Assembly: GCF_002872255.1 (NCBI RefSeq)
Contig: NZ_NIPR01000052.1
Location: 1 to 64,000 of the forward strand
Length of the DNA stretch: 64,000 nt
Direction: 5' to 3'
Source: Companilactobacillus nuruki
GTDB lineage: Bacteria > Bacillota > Bacilli > Lactobacillales > Lactobacillaceae
The notes under the pieces are model-generated. The model was not told the origin of the DNA. It saw only the letters and a list, made by a program, of their open reading frames with translations, and searched no databases. Below, piece by piece: positions 26,002 through 34,542 of the stretch (position 1 is its first letter; every line of letters starts with the position of its first letter). The position numbers were made by a program, and so were the translations under genes.

Positions 26002-26967
26002 TTATTTTCTAAATCTATCAGGAACATCCCAAGTAAGACAATGAATAGATCCACCTAAAGTAGACAATCTTCCAACTGAAATTGGAATTACTTTCTTATC
26101 ATATTCCTTTTTAACAAGATTCAAAACTTGATGATCTTTTTTCAATCCATACATTGGAAAATATACAGCATCTTCAGTCTCCAACATATTAATATAAAGT
26201 CCTTTGGCTGAAGCTATTTTAGAATCATATTGACCACTACTAGTATAAGAAGATGGTAAAACGATAAATTTCATATGTGGATCTTGTCTTAAAATTTGAT
26301 TTTCAATCTTCTTTAAAAATCCTGGTTCATAACTAAAATCATTAATGAACATCTTATTTCTTTCAATAAACTTAATCATACCATCACTGTGACCTAATAC
26401 GTCACCTGGCTCTTTGGAAATAATAATTACTTTGTCGATTTTTAATCGGTATTTCAATTCAGATATTATTTCTTGTTTACTCCAATTGCGATTATCATTA
26501 TAAACTTGATCTGTTAGAACAACAGTTTTAGCACCATTCCATTGTAGGTTACCACCATCCAAAATCAATTCAGATTTTCTATATTTATACTTTTCTTTTA
26601 GAAACTTATTGAATCTGGCATTCAAATAATTGCTATCAGACTTTTTTAAATAATTGGGACTATATCGAAACTTTACCATCTTAGTCGTAATGACTGGAGC
26701 CACATCTCGAATCCAAATGTCAGGATAATTAAATCCTTCAGTTTGAAATTTTTCATTTTCAGTATCTAAAGTAATAAACCTATTTTTTCTCGTGGAAAAT
26801 GTTTGAAGGTCAAGATTAAACTTTTCCAAATCATCTCGATATGATCGATAATAATTATCATCCTTAGTTGGCATACTTGTATAAATAGTTTCAGCATATA
26901 CATTAATATTACTAGTTTCTACAATTGATAAAAGTGACATTAACGTTGCTATAATTATCTTTTTCAT
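26002..26967 (-). CDS. Exported agmatine/peptidyl-arginine deiminase family protein
   Basis: 321 residues. A signal peptide precedes a likely cleavage near VYAE (residues 24-27). The PAD_porph / agmatine deiminase fold is marked by WIRDVAPV (85-92), LDGGNL (136-141), GHSDGMIKF (192-200) with the catalytic His193 and Asp195, and GGSIHCLTWDVP with the nucleophile Cys310. The enzyme type hydrolyses guanidino groups (agmatine, free or peptidyl arginine) to ureido products plus ammonia. Agmatine deiminases are cytosolic and lie beside putrescine genes; here neither holds. An external arginine or peptide substrate is therefore suggested. AAGGG is 7 nt before the ATG; it is a single-gene unit. Confidence 0.8.
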   Translation of the reverse strand: MKKIIIATLMSLLSIVETSNINVYAETIYTSMPTKDDNYYRSYRDDLEKFNLDLQTFSTRKNRFITLDTENEKFQTEGFNYPDIWIRDVAPVITTKMVKFRYSPNYLKKSDSNYLNARFNKFLKEKYKYRKSELILDGGNLQWNGAKTVVLTDQVYNDNRNWSKQEIISELKYRLKIDKVIIISKEPGDVLGHSDGMIKFIERNKMFINDFSYEPGFLKKIENQILRQDPHMKFIVLPSSYTSSGQYDSKIASAKGLYINMLETEDAVYFPMYGLKKDHQVLNLVKKEYDKKVIPISVGRLSTLGGSIHCLTWDVPDRFRK

Positions 26968-27097
26968 ATTAGTCCCTTCTTTTAAGGGAAAGTATACCAG
27001 TAGTTTTTCTTATTAAATATATATAATATATAAAGCCGATCTACTAGGAAAAATTGCCTCTTGACAGCTTTCGTTTAATAAAATATATATTTTATTC

Positions 27098-27904
27098 TTA
27101 TACTATTTTTGAAACAATTGCACGATAAGCATTAGGCATTGTTCTAGCAAAAATTACTGCTGCATGATCTCCAATCGAATTGAAATATCTACGCTTTGGT
27201 TTTGCATCAGTTGCAGCTTTATAGAACACCTTAGCTAAATCCTCCGCTGTAGCACTGAAACTAAACTTGCCTGATATTTCTTCTTCTCGATCAACTAATG
27301 CTTCATAAGGTGAATTATCTTGTAAATTCTTATGAGCATTTTCTAAAGCAACTTTTTGCCACTCAGTTGCAGTACCACCAGGTTGAACGACTACTGAACG
27401 AATACCAAATGGTTTAACTTCCATATCCAAAACATCACTCCACATATTGACACCAGCCTTGGTAGCATGATACCAACCACCAAGTGGAGTATAAAGGTCC
27501 CCACCAATTGAAGAGACATTAACGATTCGACCATAACCTTGATTTCTCATAGTTGGTAAAACAAACTGAGTTATTTCATTAGCTCCAAAAAGATTAACTT
27601 CAAATTGACGTTTGGCTGTTTCAGTAGGAACTTCTTCCAAAGGACCATATTCGCCATAACCAGCATTATTGATCAATACATCAATTTTTCCTTGTTCTTT
27701 AATAGTTCTATCAACTAGCTGGCGAATAGATATCTTATCAGTTAAATCTAATTCTTGAACATGAACACCTTGTTCAGCTAAATCCTGCATTCGATCCATC
27801 CTTCTAGCTCCACCATAAACCTCGTATCCTTTTTCTTTAAAATACAGAGCTGCTGCGTGTCCCATACCTGCTGAAATTCCTGTAATAATTGCTACTTTTG
27901 TCAT
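27098..27904 (-). CDS. Short-chain dehydrogenase/reductase (TetR-linked)
   Basis: 268 residues, classical SDR. TGISAGMGHAAA forms the NAD(P) turn, NNAGYGEYG follows, and the catalytic pair is in SSIGG and YHATKAG (Tyr...Lys). The substrate is unknown. The start at 27904 has AAAAGGAG 6 nt upstream. It is directly downstream of the TetR gene, with a copy of the TetR operator half-site between them, so it is the probable target of that regulator. Confidence 0.85.
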   Translation of the reverse strand: MTKVAIITGISAGMGHAAALYFKEKGYEVYGGARRMDRMQDLAEQGVHVQELDLTDKISIRQLVDRTIKEQGKIDVLINNAGYGEYGPLEEVPTETAKRQFEVNLFGANEITQFVLPTMRNQGYGRIVNVSSIGGDLYTPLGGWYHATKAGVNMWSDVLDMEVKPFGIRSVVVQPGGTATEWQKVALENAHKNLQDNSPYEALVDREEEISGKFSFSATAEDLAKVFYKAATDAKPKRRYFNSIGDHAAVIFARTMPNAYRAIVSKIV

Positions 27905-27927
27905 AATTTTTCTCCTTTTAAAAAACA

Positions 27928-27940
27928 ATCGTTCAGTTAT
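27928..27940 (-). promoter_or_regulatory. Second copy of the TetR operator core
   Basis: ATCGTTCAGTTAT is identical to 28557-28569 upstream of tetR. Here only one arm of the dyad is conserved, just before the SDR ribosome site. It may allow separate control of the SDR gene. Confidence 0.55.
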
Positions 27941-27961
27941 TTTTTAAACAAAAAGTCGATT

Positions 27962-28540
27962 TTACTCGACCACATCTGTTTTTATTAAAATATCAATTAA
28001 TTCTTTCATTTTGTCTTGAGGAACCGATTGTTCTTTTCTAAAATATGTTTCAGTAATTTGTTTAATTGGCGAAAACATAATTGAAACTAATATTTCCATA
28101 TCATTGGTAATCCAATAATCATTTTCCACACCTTCAGCAAATAAATCATATAATGATTTAACCATCTGTTGCGATTTTTCAACTACTCCATCATTAACTA
28201 ACTTAGGATTAGCAAGAATTGCCCACATAAAATTAGCTTCGTAAGGATATTCTATAAATTTATTAGCAAAATGTTCCACCGCCAAACGTACTCTTTGTTT
28301 AAAAGTAGCATCAACTGATAATTTTTTATCCAATCCATCATCCATTAATTGCTTAACGTTCAAAAATATTTTACTCAACATATCTGTCTTATCATCGTAA
28401 TAGACATACATTGTTGCCTTACTAACACCAACTTTTTTAGCTATCTTAGCAATCGATAGATTAGTAATACTCTCATCAAAAGTAATTTGAAAAACGGCTT
28501 TAACTATTGCATCTCGTTTTGTTTCATCTATTTTTCGCAT
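27962..28540 (-). CDS. TetR/AcrR-family regulator
   Basis: 192 residues. N-terminal HTH (about 8-55) with TNLSIAKIAKKVGVSKATMYVYY, the TetR signature, then an all-helical ligand-binding domain. It probably represses itself and the downstream SDR gene through the dyad ACTRAAC-N4-GTTYAGT. The ligand is unknown; such pairs often respond to toxic carbonyls or drugs. Confidence 0.88.
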   Translation of the reverse strand: MRKIDETKRDAIVKAVFQITFDESITNLSIAKIAKKVGVSKATMYVYYDDKTDMLSKIFLNVKQLMDDGLDKKLSVDATFKQRVRLAVEHFANKFIEYPYEANFMWAILANPKLVNDGVVEKSQQMVKSLYDLFAEGVENDYWITNDMEILVSIMFSPIKQITETYFRKEQSVPQDKMKELIDILIKTDVVE

Positions 28541-28548
28541 GAGTTAAT

Positions 28549-28566
28549 ACTAAACCATCGTTCAGT
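28549..28566 (-). promoter_or_regulatory. TetR operator
   Basis: ACTAAAC-CATC-GTTCAGT, a 7-4-7 inverted repeat with one mismatch, 9 nt upstream of the tetR start. The arm is repeated before the SDR gene. Confidence 0.65.
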
Positions 28567-28619
28567 TATAATCAATAAAAAAATGCAAAAATTATTAATT
28601 TATTTTTTGCACTTACTTT

Positions 28620-30008
28620 TTAACCTTGAATATATTTAAATACCTGTTGTCCCGCTTGACGTCCAAAGACGATTGTTTCTGCAATAGAATTACCGCCAAT
28701 TCTATTATTACCATGTAATCCTCCTGCTACCTCTCCGGCAGCAAACAGACCCTTAATAATTTGTTCATCTTTATTCAACACTTGAGTTTTATGATTAATT
28801 ACTACTCCTCCCATCGTATAGTGAACTGCAGGAGCAATATGAATTGCATAAAATGGTCCGTTAGAAACATCTCTTTCCATACCAGTCGTTCTTCCAAAAT
28901 CATTATCATCATGATTTCTCACTATAATATTCCAATTTTTAACCGTATTATCCAAAACCTTCGGATCAATGTTGATCCTATCAGATAATTCTGTAATTGT
29001 TTGACCAGTTTCTACTAGCCCAACATGATCATAAAACTCAATTGCCTTTACTCGTTTTCTAATATTACTGTCAAAAATCAAGTACGCCCCGGTTCCACCT
29101 AAATCATCAATCGCCTTAGTTACGTTCTTTCTAGTATCTAATTCATTAACAAACCTTAAACCAGAATTATTAACCAAAATAGCTCCCTCACCACGAACTG
29201 CTTCACCGATCAAGAAAGCATGTGGAGTATCTTGTTGCACGGTTGGATGAACTTGTACCTGATCCATATCAACCAGTTTAGCTCCAACACTTTGAGCTAA
29301 ACTAATTCCATCACCAGTTGCACCAGGTTGATTAGTCGTTCTCAAATTTAACAAATCAGAACGATATTTTGCTAATAAGTCTTTTCCTGCTCCAAATCCT
29401 CCAGTCGCTAGGACCACGGCCTTTGTTTTAATAACGTATTCTTTTTGAGCGTCAGCTTTGATTCCAATAATATGTCCCTTTTCAGTCAACAATTCGGATA
29501 CTTTAATACCAGAAAATAGTGGAATTCGGTACTTAGCAATATATTTTAACAATTCAGTCACTAGATACCCACCAATAGGCGCTAAAGAACTAGGACGGTG
29601 CGTTCTCATTGTTTTCATGCCACCAGTAATTGTTAAATCATCCAATTTAATACCATGATGACTTAACCAATCTATCGCTAAAACACTATGCTCTGTGAAA
29701 AACTTTAATAGTTCAGGATTATTTTTCTTTCCACCACCCACAAAAGTTTCATCATAAAAATCTTCAAAACTGTCTACGATCTTATGATCTAATTGGATGG
29801 ATGTTTCAGCAGCGTTCATTCCTGAGGAAGCTCTAGTCGTATTTCCACCAATTTTATCCATTTTTTCTAAGATAACTGGCTTTAAACCTAATTCATAAGC
29901 TTGAATGGCACTTGTTAAACCAGCTCCACCAGAACCTATGATAACAACATCATAATGATCTTTGATTTGTTCAATTTTAGTTGATTCAAAAATAAATTTT
30001 TCAGCCAT
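28620..30008 (-). CDS. Fumarate reductase-like flavoprotein
   Basis: 462 residues, FAD_binding_2 family. VVIIGSGGAGLTSA (21-34) binds FAD. Substrate residues are in AVHYTMGG and RTGMERDVSNGPFYA, and the end has GGLHGNNRIGGNSIAET. It has no heme or FMN-bait domain, so it is the single-subunit soluble type used by lactobacilli to reduce fumarate to succinate and reoxidise flavin/NADH. The start at 30008 has GGAG upstream, 1 nt after the fumarase stop, so the two genes are coupled. Confidence 0.85.
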   Translation of the reverse strand: MAEKFIFESTKIEQIKDHYDVVIIGSGGAGLTSAIQAYELGLKPVILEKMDKIGGNTTRASSGMNAAETSIQLDHKIVDSFEDFYDETFVGGGKKNNPELLKFFTEHSVLAIDWLSHHGIKLDDLTITGGMKTMRTHRPSSLAPIGGYLVTELLKYIAKYRIPLFSGIKVSELLTEKGHIIGIKADAQKEYVIKTKAVVLATGGFGAGKDLLAKYRSDLLNLRTTNQPGATGDGISLAQSVGAKLVDMDQVQVHPTVQQDTPHAFLIGEAVRGEGAILVNNSGLRFVNELDTRKNVTKAIDDLGGTGAYLIFDSNIRKRVKAIEFYDHVGLVETGQTITELSDRINIDPKVLDNTVKNWNIIVRNHDDNDFGRTTGMERDVSNGPFYAIHIAPAVHYTMGGVVINHKTQVLNKDEQIIKGLFAAGEVAGGLHGNNRIGGNSIAETIVFGRQAGQQVFKYIQG

Positions 30009-30009
30009 C

Positions 30010-31395
30010 TTATTTCTCCTCAATATTCGTCATATCTATTGGCACAACCCATTTATCAAATTGTTCTTCAGTTACTAGTCCCGATTTAATTGCCGCAACC
30101 TTCAATGTAGTGTCATCTTTTTGAGCCTGTTGAGCGATTTGGGCACTTTCATGATAGCCAATATGTGGAGAAAGAGCGGTAACGGTCATCAGTGACTTAT
30201 CAACCAGTTCCTTCATTCGGGTTTGATTTACGGTTAATCCAGCAATCATTTTATCTGCAAAGCCATATACTGTTCCAGTTAATAATTCAGCTGACTCTAA
30301 AAAAGCACTTATCAATACCGGTTTATAAACATTCATTTCAAAGTTTCCTTGACTAGCAGCGACATTTACCGTCACATCATTTCCCATCACCCGGACAGCA
30401 GCCATTGTAATAGCCTCAGCTTGAGTCGGATTAACTTTTCCAGGCATAATTGATGATCCCGGTTCATTAGCCGGTATGTTCAATTCACCATAACCTGATC
30501 GTGGACCACTAGCCAAAAAACGAACGTCATTAGCAATTTTCATTAAATCACTAGCAAGTGTTTTAATAGCTCCATGAACAACATTTAATCCTGAGTGTGC
30601 AGCCAAGCCATAAAATTTATTAGTATCTGCAGTAAATTTATGTTCATAAACCAAGCTCATTTGCTCGGCAATTTCATTAGCAAATCCATCAGCGGCATTT
30701 AGTCCCGTTCCAACTGCCGTACCACCAATAGCTAACTCACCGAGTGTCGTATTTAAAAGTTTCAGATAGGATAAATCATGTTCCAATGCACTGATCCAGC
30801 CACTAACTTCCTGTCCAAAAGTCAATGGTGTAGCATCTTGTAAGTGAGTCCGACCAATTTTGACTGTTTTCCAATATCTAATCTGTTTCTTTTTCAACTC
30901 ATCAATCAAATGTTGAGCGGATTCTTCTAATTCATCAACAGCGATCGCGGCCGTTATGTTCATTGCCGTTGGAAAAATATCATTTGAACTTTGACCGTGA
31001 TTAACATCATCATTAGGTAAAATCTCAATTTTAGAATTGATTTTTTGGGCTACATGAGACACGACCTCATTAACATTCATATTAGTTTGAGTTCCAGAAC
31101 CAGTTTGATAAATCACCAGCGGAAAATCTTTTCTCAAATCTTCATCATCTAAACCCAGCAATTGATCAATTGCTTCAACAATCAAATCAGCCTTTGATTC
31201 TTCAATAGCACCTACATTTTTATTAGCAATCGCAGCAGATCTTTTAATCTGCAACAAAGCTTTAATAATTGCTAATGGCATCTTAGCACCTGTGGAAAAA
31301 TTATTACGACTACGTTCAGTTTGTGCGCCCCAAAGCGCATTAATTGGGATCTTAACCGCACCTAGGGTATCCTCTTCGATTCTATAATCTGACAT
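30010..31395 (-). CDS. fumC: Class II fumarase
   Basis: 461 residues. The superfamily signature GSSIMPGKVNP is at 313-323, with TGSGTQTNMNVNE (98-110) and the active-site His184 in GRTHLQDATP. It interconverts malate and fumarate in the cytosol. The start at 31395 has GGAGG upstream. Together with the flavoprotein it gives a reductive malate-fumarate-succinate branch that serves as electron sink. Confidence 0.95.
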   Translation of the reverse strand: MSDYRIEEDTLGAVKIPINALWGAQTERSRNNFSTGAKMPLAIIKALLQIKRSAAIANKNVGAIEESKADLIVEAIDQLLGLDDEDLRKDFPLVIYQTGSGTQTNMNVNEVVSHVAQKINSKIEILPNDDVNHGQSSNDIFPTAMNITAAIAVDELEESAQHLIDELKKKQIRYWKTVKIGRTHLQDATPLTFGQEVSGWISALEHDLSYLKLLNTTLGELAIGGTAVGTGLNAADGFANEIAEQMSLVYEHKFTADTNKFYGLAAHSGLNVVHGAIKTLASDLMKIANDVRFLASGPRSGYGELNIPANEPGSSIMPGKVNPTQAEAITMAAVRVMGNDVTVNVAASQGNFEMNVYKPVLISAFLESAELLTGTVYGFADKMIAGLTVNQTRMKELVDKSLMTVTALSPHIGYHESAQIAQQAQKDDTTLKVAAIKSGLVTEEQFDKWVVPIDMTNIEEK

Positions 31396-31452
31396 GATTT
31401 TCCTCCAAAACAAATAATTATCTCAATTATAGCTGAAAATATTCCCCTCAAC

Positions 31453-31496
31453 AAAAGAGTGATCCAAAACAAAACTGTTTTAGATCACTCTTATTT
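31453..31496 (-). terminator. Terminator between YfcC-type carrier and fumC
   Basis: AAGAGTGATC-AAAAC pairs with GTTTT-GATCACTCTT. On the minus strand it directly follows the carrier stop, so fumC-flavoprotein expression is partly separate or reduced. Confidence 0.75.
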
Positions 31497-31498
31497 TT

Positions 31499-33028
31499 CT
31501 ATATTAATACACCGATACTCAAAAATAATAGAATTAATATAACAATCATTACCAGTAGTTTCATAACGAATTTAATCCATTTATCAAAACCAACATTAAC
31601 CATCGACAACGACACTAGAATCAAACCAGTTGGGGCAATTAAGCCAATTAGACCTTGTCCCCAATTATAAGCATTGATAATCATTGAACGATCAATCCCA
31701 ACAACATCAGCCAATGGCGCCATAATAGGCATTGATAATACGGCCAATCCTGATGATGATTGAATAAAGAAGCCTAAGATAATATAGACAAAGAACAAAA
31801 CGCAGATGAATAGAACACTATTCATTCCACTGATTTTATTGCTAAAGTAATTCATGATCGTATCGCTGACAAAACTTTTTTCCATCACGATACCAACGGA
31901 TCTAGCTAAACCAACTGTTAGAGCAACTCCAAGTAAATCTCCCGCCCCGGAAATAAAACTGCTGACGAACTTGGATTCCTTTAGACCTGCTGTAAAAATC
32001 AAAATATAAGTTACAGCCAAGAAAACAACTGCAATCTCAGTAAAATACCACCCTAATTGTTGGACCCCATAAATCATTACCACGAAGCCTAAGGCGAATA
32101 CAATTAATGAAATCTTTTGTCTCATTGTAAAATCACTCTTAGTCGTTAGATCCATATTGCCTAAGAATTTATCTTTATCACTTTGTGCCTGATCAGCTAC
32201 GAGTGATTTAGCCGGATTCTTACGAACTTTTTCCGCATAACGAATCGTGTATATAATGGAAATCCCAACTGCCGCAAACCACATCAATACACGCATTGGT
32301 AAACCATCAGTAAAATTGATTCCTGCAGCATTAGATGCAATAACAGTTGAGAATGGATTAATAGTTGAACTCATCGAACCAATTGCTGTTCCTAAATAAA
32401 CTGCCGCGACTGCGGTTAGCGTATCATACCCAGCCAAAAGAAAAATTGGAATAAGGATCGGATAGAAGGCGATTGTTTCTTCTGCTAATCCAAAAGTTGT
32501 TCCACCAAGCGCGATTAATGATGTAACGATAACAATCAACCACTTCTGTTTACCCTTTAATTTTTCAGATAAACGCATCATACCTGAATCCATTGCTCCA
32601 GTGGCATTAACCACTCCAATAACTCCACCTAAAATAAGGATGAAGACGATAATATCAACACTATCAACAATTCCTTGAACCTGAGAGGTTAGAAACTGAT
32701 TTATTGTTCCAAAAACGCCACGCTTTGGTTTCTTAATTTCGTGATACGTATTGGGAATAGCAGCTGGACGGTAAATAGTTCCATCTTTAAATTTTGAAAC
32801 TTTGATTTTAATTTTATATTTATCAAGTGTTTTTTGAGTAGCACTTTCCTTAATCTTTTTTCCTGACGATTCAGTAATAACAAATTTGTTGATTCCTGAA
32901 TCATATTCCAACGTACTGTATTTACCCGATGGAATGAAAAATGTTAAAGCCTGAACTAAAATCAAAACAATGATAATAACAGTATACGCGGACGGGAAGC
33001 TATGCTTCTTTTTTTTAGCAGTAGTCAT
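31499..33028 (-). CDS. YfcC/DcuC-family anion carrier
   Basis: 509 residues with about twelve membrane segments, and an extracytoplasmic loop of about 85 residues after the first helix. Members of this family carry C4-dicarboxylates or basic amino acids. The location beside fumarase and fumarate reductase favours malate or fumarate uptake in exchange for succinate; no arginine pathway gene is adjacent. GAGGAG precedes the ATG. A cre-like site lies upstream. Confidence 0.78.
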   Translation of the reverse strand: MTTAKKKKHSFPSAYTVIIIVLILVQALTFFIPSGKYSTLEYDSGINKFVITESSGKKIKESATQKTLDKYKIKIKVSKFKDGTIYRPAAIPNTYHEIKKPKRGVFGTINQFLTSQVQGIVDSVDIIVFILILGGVIGVVNATGAMDSGMMRLSEKLKGKQKWLIVIVTSLIALGGTTFGLAEETIAFYPILIPIFLLAGYDTLTAVAAVYLGTAIGSMSSTINPFSTVIASNAAGINFTDGLPMRVLMWFAAVGISIIYTIRYAEKVRKNPAKSLVADQAQSDKDKFLGNMDLTTKSDFTMRQKISLIVFALGFVVMIYGVQQLGWYFTEIAVVFLAVTYILIFTAGLKESKFVSSFISGAGDLLGVALTVGLARSVGIVMEKSFVSDTIMNYFSNKISGMNSVLFICVLFFVYIILGFFIQSSSGLAVLSMPIMAPLADVVGIDRSMIINAYNWGQGLIGLIAPTGLILVSLSMVNVGFDKWIKFVMKLLVMIVILILLFLSIGVLI

Positions 33029-33085
33029 AGTTATTCTCCTCTTTCTACATTAATTAAATAATCACAATTTAATTATAGCAGGAAT

Positions 33086-33100
33086 AGAGAACGTTTCCAT
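33086..33100. promoter_or_regulatory. cre-like site upstream of the fumarate module
   Basis: Read on the minus strand, ATGGAAACGTTCTCT fits WTGNAANCGNWNNCW. It lies about 58 nt upstream of the carrier gene, between it and the tiny gene. Confidence 0.55.
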
Positions 33101-33111
33101 TAGTTAGTTAA

Positions 33112-33225
33112 TTATTTAACAATTTTTCTTTTACTATCCTTAATTGCTCGCAATGCTCTTTTTCTAGTTTTAATGTTAGGACTTTTTAAGTTTCTATATG
33201 CTGTTGCTGTATTCATTTTTTCCAT
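33112..33225 (-). CDS. Tiny basic protein (putative metal homeostasis family)
   Basis: 37 residues, very basic: TATAYRNLKSPNIKTRKRAL followed by a Lys/Arg-rich tail. It has GAGGAG before the ATG. It resembles the short 'putative metal homeostasis protein' annotated in many Lactobacillales, which starts with a similar ...AYRxLKSPxxKTRKRALxxI pattern. It lies 10 nt after the zinc-independent S14 gene and behind the same Zur-like box, which supports a role in zinc or metal limitation. Confidence 0.65.
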   Translation of the reverse strand: MEKMNTATAYRNLKSPNIKTRKRALRAIKDSKRKIVK

Positions 33226-33235
33226 AATACTCTCC

Positions 33236-33505
33236 TCACCAACTGGCTTTCTTAACACCAGGTATCTGACCTTCATGTGTCAACTTTCTAAAATTCAAAC
33301 GTGACATTCCAAATTTGCGCATATACGCATGTGGACGACCATCCAAGCTATCACGATTTTTTAATCTTACTGGACTAGAGTTTCTAGGCAACTTTGATAA
33401 AGCAATGTAGTCACCATTTGCCTTTAATTCTTTGCGAATTTGGGCGTAACGCTCTATTAATTCTATTTGTTTTTTATTTTTTTCTATTTTTGATTTTTTT
33501 GCCAT
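33236..33505 (-). CDS. rpsN2: Ribosomal protein S14, zinc-independent paralogue
   Basis: 89 residues, long C-minus form of S14 with no Cys at all. It shares the ending of the zinc-type copy ([13 protein letters not shown]) at 55323 but lacks its CxxC pairs. It can replace the zinc-binding S14 in 30S subunits when zinc is scarce, sparing the metal. A Zur-like palindrome lies 16 nt upstream of the start. It is followed by the tiny basic gene. Confidence 0.93.
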   Translation of the reverse strand: MAKKSKIEKNKKQIELIERYAQIRKELKANGDYIALSKLPRNSSPVRLKNRDSLDGRPHAYMRKFGMSRLNFRKLTHEGQIPGVKKASW

Positions 33506-33520
33506 TATTTCTCCTAATAT

Positions 33521-33541
33521 AAATGATAATTTTTACCATTT
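33521..33541 (-). promoter_or_regulatory. Zur-like operator
   Basis: AAATGATAA-TTT-TTACCATTT, a 9-3-9 inverted repeat with one mismatch. The Bacillus Zur box AAATCGTAA-N3-TTACGATTT has the same size and nearly the same arms. It sits right before rpsN2, a typical Zur target. Confidence 0.65.
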
Positions 33542-33752
33542 GTAATCATACTTGCTTTTCTTCTACGTGTCAATTAATTTAACTTCTTTAGGAATTTCAA
33601 GTATCAAGCTTAATATTATTTGTAAATTTTTATAATATTAGTTTTTAAAATTTCAATAATTATTTTCCTTATTTACCAATAATGTAACCTTTTTCATTTT
33701 ATTTAAAAATCACTTCATATCTTTCCAGTTAATAATTATTTCTTTTAATTGG

Positions 33753-33809
33753 TTGACATTAATTCGGCACCGAACTATAATTCAATCCATAATAAAGTTC
33801 GGTACCGAA
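33753..33809 (+). promoter_or_regulatory. Promoter with two MarR operators
   Basis: TTGACA (33753-33758), 17-bp spacer, TATAAT (33776-33781). The palindrome TTCGGCACCGAA (33763-33774) fills the spacer and a perfect TTCGGTACCGAA (33798-33809) lies just downstream of the start point; centres are 35 bp apart. This is a clear self-repressing layout for the MarR gene. The rest of the 340-bp gap from 33506 is AT-rich with nothing else apart from the Zur-like box. Confidence 0.85.
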
Positions 33810-33845
33810 TTAATTTAATAATTAAACGAAATGAGGAATTTATAT

Positions 33846-34520
33846 ATGAGTACACTTACAGATGATTTAATGAAACAACTAAGATTTATCAGTGAAGCTG
33901 GAAACTACTTCATGAGTCAAAAGAAACAAAAATTAACTGGTCAACAGCGTGTTTTAGCAATTCTAAAGTTAGAAGACGGCTTGACTCAAAACTATCTTGC
34001 ACAAGTTTTGGATTTACGTCCTAGCTCTATTGCCGAATTAATGAAGAAAATGGAAACCAACGGTGATATCTCACGTAAGGAAGACGAGAATGATAAACGC
34101 AGCAAACATATCTATTTAACTGATGCAGGTAGAAAAAAGGCTGAAGAAAATGCTGCTTTCAAGAACAACGATTACAGTGACACCTTCTTTGCCGGATTAA
34201 GCGAAGAAGATCAACAACAATTTAGCACCTATCTTCAAAAAATTTCTGATGGTTGGGACGAAGATTTTAAAAAGAATTCTACAAAATTTGTTGATCCAAC
34301 CGATAAGTTTAAGGCCATGTTAAATATGCGTGATCAAATGATGGGTATGCGTGAAGATATGACTCCTAAAGATATCGAACATATGCGTCACGAAATGCGT
34401 AAAAATATGCGTAATATGCCATTTGATAATAATTGCATGCCTGGATTTGGCAGAGGACATGAGGGACATGGACAACGACCAGATTTTCATAATAATTTCT
34501 GGAATGGCGAAAAATATTAA
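33846..34520 (+). CDS. MarR-family regulator with extended Met/His tail
   Basis: 224 residues, longer than the usual 140-150. The N-terminal part (to about 140) is a MarR winged helix with LTQNYLAQVLDLRPSSIAELM and a wing with EDENDKRSKHIYLT. The extra tail is rich in Met and His (MRNMPFDNNCMPGFGRGHEGHG), which could bind metal or simply be disordered. The start at 33846 uses GAGGAA 7 nt upstream. It probably represses itself and the ABC exporter 22 nt downstream. Confidence 0.85.
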   Translation: MSTLTDDLMKQLRFISEAGNYFMSQKKQKLTGQQRVLAILKLEDGLTQNYLAQVLDLRPSSIAELMKKMETNGDISRKEDENDKRSKHIYLTDAGRKKAEENAAFKNNDYSDTFFAGLSEEDQQQFSTYLQKISDGWDEDFKKNSTKFVDPTDKFKAMLNMRDQMMGMREDMTPKDIEHMRHEMRKNMRNMPFDNNCMPGFGRGHEGHGQRPDFHNNFWNGEKY

Positions 34521-34542
34521 TTTTTAGTGAGGATAAATTATA

